The notes under the pieces are model-generated. The model was not told where the DNA came from and searched no databases. It saw nothing but the letters and a program-made list of their open reading frames with translations. This document shows, piece by piece, positions 62,847 to 64,000 of a stretch of DNA of 64,000 nt. The stretch lies in assembly GCA_026671195.1 (NCBI GenBank), contig JAPOHD010000065.1, positions 62,001 through 126,000 on the forward strand, in the 5' to 3' direction. Every line of letters starts with the position of its first letter. Position 1 is the stretch's first letter. This stretch comes from Draconibacterium aestuarii. GTDB lineage: Bacteria; Bacteroidota; Bacteroidia; Bacteroidales; Prolixibacteraceae. Both the position numbers and the translations under genes were made by a program.

Positions 62847-63010
62847 ATAAACCATCTTACGTTTTCAAACGAGGACAGAAAAAGAAGTTGTTGAGTTAAT
62901 GTGCATGTTAAACACCTTTTTTGATTCGCGTTTATTATAGATTGGACGTACAAAGTACAATTGGATTAAATGGCTTATTGCTAAAAAACTTGAAACTAAA
63001 CCAAATTAAT

Positions 63011-64000
63011 ATGAGCTTAGAATTTAAAAACTCAGGTATCCTTAAATTTGTGATCACAGTTCTTAGAATGATGGTTGGCTGGCATTTTTTATACGAAGGG
63101 ATTGCAAAGTTAGCCGTGCCGGGTTGGTCGTGTGCTCCGTATCTAATGCAGAGTAAGTGGTTGTTCTCCGGATTTTTTCACTGGATAATAGCAAATCCGA
63201 CAGCACTGGAAGTAGCCAATTTTTTAAATATATGGGGATTAACCTTAATCGGAATTGGTTTATTACTGGGACTGTTTACACGCCTTGCCAGTATCGCGGG
63301 AATATTCATAATATTGTTGTTTTACATTGCAAATCCACCTTTCCTGGCATCCGGTATTGCTTCAGAAGGACACTACTATTTCATCAACAAGAATATGATA
63401 GAAGCCGGTATTTTGGCTGTTTTTATTTTTATCAGGAGTGACTATTTATGGGGGATCGGTAATGTTATAAACAGCTATATAAATAACAAGAAGGATCAAA
63501 AGTTCCCGTCGGATATGAATCATGAAGTTCCGGAAAACAATGAAAATTCCAGAAGGGAATTGATCAAGAATTTGGCAGTTGTGCCTGTTTTTGGAGGAGC
63601 TTTGTTTGGGATGGCCAAGAAAAGTGGATGGTTAAGCTACGAAGAATCGAACCTAAAAGAGGTAGATACTGTAACAAGTGCGTCAAGATTGCAGGCAAAG
63701 AATATCGATTTAAAAGAGCTGAAGGGGAAAGTTCCTATGGGAAAAATAAAGAATGTTGAGATGAGTCGTATCATACCCGGCGGAAATTTGGTCAGCGGTT
63801 TTGCCCATGCCCGCGACCTGGTATATGTCTCGTCGTTCCTGAAAAATTATTTTACCGATGAGAAAGTTATAGAAACACTTTGGTTGTACGAAGCTTGTGG
63901 GATTAACACAACCATTATGCGCACCGATGAGGATACCGTGAGAATATTAAATGAGTTTTGGCGGCGGGGAGGTAAAATTCAGTGGTTGGCACAAACTTAC
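63011..64000 (+). CDS. DoxX-like membrane domain fused to a soluble domain (3' end outside window)
   Basis: The frame runs open from ATG 63011 to the window edge (330 codons), so it is partial. Residues 1-160 are a DoxX/MauE-type four-helix membrane domain (VLRMMVGWHFLYEGIAKL, LIGIGLLLGLFTRLASIAG). Around residue 178 is RRELIKNLAVVPVFGGALFG, a twin-Arg plus hydrophobic stretch like a Tat signal, probably one more membrane helix that exports the rest. From about 235 a soluble domain begins (IKNVEMSRIIPGGNLVSGFA, then IETLWLYEACGINTTIMRTD), TIM-barrel-like. A membrane-anchored periplasmic oxidoreductase or isomerase is likely. Confidence 0.72.
   Translation, partial: MSLEFKNSGILKFVITVLRMMVGWHFLYEGIAKLAVPGWSCAPYLMQSKWLFSGFFHWIIANPTALEVANFLNIWGLTLIGIGLLLGLFTRLASIAGIFIILLFYIANPPFLASGIASEGHYYFINKNMIEAGILAVFIFIRSDYLWGIGNVINSYINNKKDQKFPSDMNHEVPENNENSRRELIKNLAVVPVFGGALFGMAKKSGWLSYEESNLKEVDTVTSASRLQAKNIDLKELKGKVPMGKIKNVEMSRIIPGGNLVSGFAHARDLVYVSSFLKNYFTDEKVIETLWLYEACGINTTIMRTDEDTVRILNEFWRRGGKIQWLAQTY

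Noticed and set aside
1-64000. CRISPR array, tRNA, rRNA or riboswitch
   Set aside because: No regularly spaced identical repeats, no tRNA cloverleaf, rRNA-like segment or recognisable riboswitch core found by eye. The 21-bp repeat at 32376 is coding and has no spacers.

Overview
The window looks like a chromosomal segment of a free-living member of the Bacteroidota, most like the marine or sediment Marinilabiliales/Prolixibacteraceae. This is inferred from gene content, the moderately AT-rich base composition, repeated promoter -7 boxes of the Bacteroidota type (TAnnTTTG), a hybrid two-component regulator remnant, and families found mostly in this phylum (DUF3570/DUF4266, ArsF/ArsG, YkgJ, PEGA lipoproteins). 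Gene content points to an anaerobe or facultative anaerobe: a monomeric [FeFe]-hydrogenase, radical SAM and ferredoxin proteins, and a corrinoid methanol methyltransferase. I found no rRNA, tRNA, CRISPR array, complete insertion sequence or prophage.

Layout. 0-10 kb: end of a PLP (arginine-type) decarboxylase, araA, an aromatic amino acid decarboxylase-like enzyme, acylphosphatase, an ApbE lipoprotein, an acyl-CoA dehydrogenase, and a gpx-ohrR peroxide-stress unit with three operator-like boxes around its promoter. 10-17.5 kb: an ECF sigma factor pair, then a tight five-gene minus-strand operon that looks like an unusual terpenoid pathway (ferredoxin, radical SAM enzyme, DUF116-polyprenyl synthase fusion, small prenyltransferase-fold protein, squalene-hopene-cyclase-like protein). 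17.5-21.5 kb: small enzymes and the HrpB helicase. 21.6-27.2 kb: an arsenic island (arsR, thioredoxin-like, arsF, arsG, arsP-like permease, proC-like, arsC, acr3) with the same GTTCG-(-7 box)-CGAAC operator ahead of arsR and ahead of the resistance operon. 27.5-28.9 kb: three tandem copies of a tiny lipoprotein gene, each with its own promoter and terminator.

29-45 kb: a ferredoxin-nitroreductase, fabF, a YkgJ protein, a short protein made of 7-residue (21-bp) repeats, the thioredoxin-ApbE-DUF4266-DUF3570 operon, an MscS channel, transporters (APC/SLC12-like and SLC13-like), and a decayed hybrid sensor/regulator whose phosphoacceptor Asp has become Val. 45-52 kb: a PNGase F-like lipoprotein, an NlpC/P60-like protein lacking the catalytic Cys, an inositol-monophosphatase-like enzyme, a small-molecule kinase and the [FeFe]-hydrogenase. 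52-56 kb: a compact island of an AraC regulator divergent from mtaC, mtaB and a CobW-type GTPase, i.e. the first half of methanol demethylation, which is unexpected in this phylum. 56-64 kb: a CNNM/CBS protein, a PEGA lipoprotein, a PagL-like deacylase, a putative glycoside hydrolase, RtcB, and a DoxX-membrane plus soluble-domain fusion running off the end.

The best candidates for something new are the five-gene terpenoid/radical SAM operon and the MtaBC-CobW island next to a hydrogenase. The ApbE/DUF4266 operon and the dual ars operator are the next most informative.
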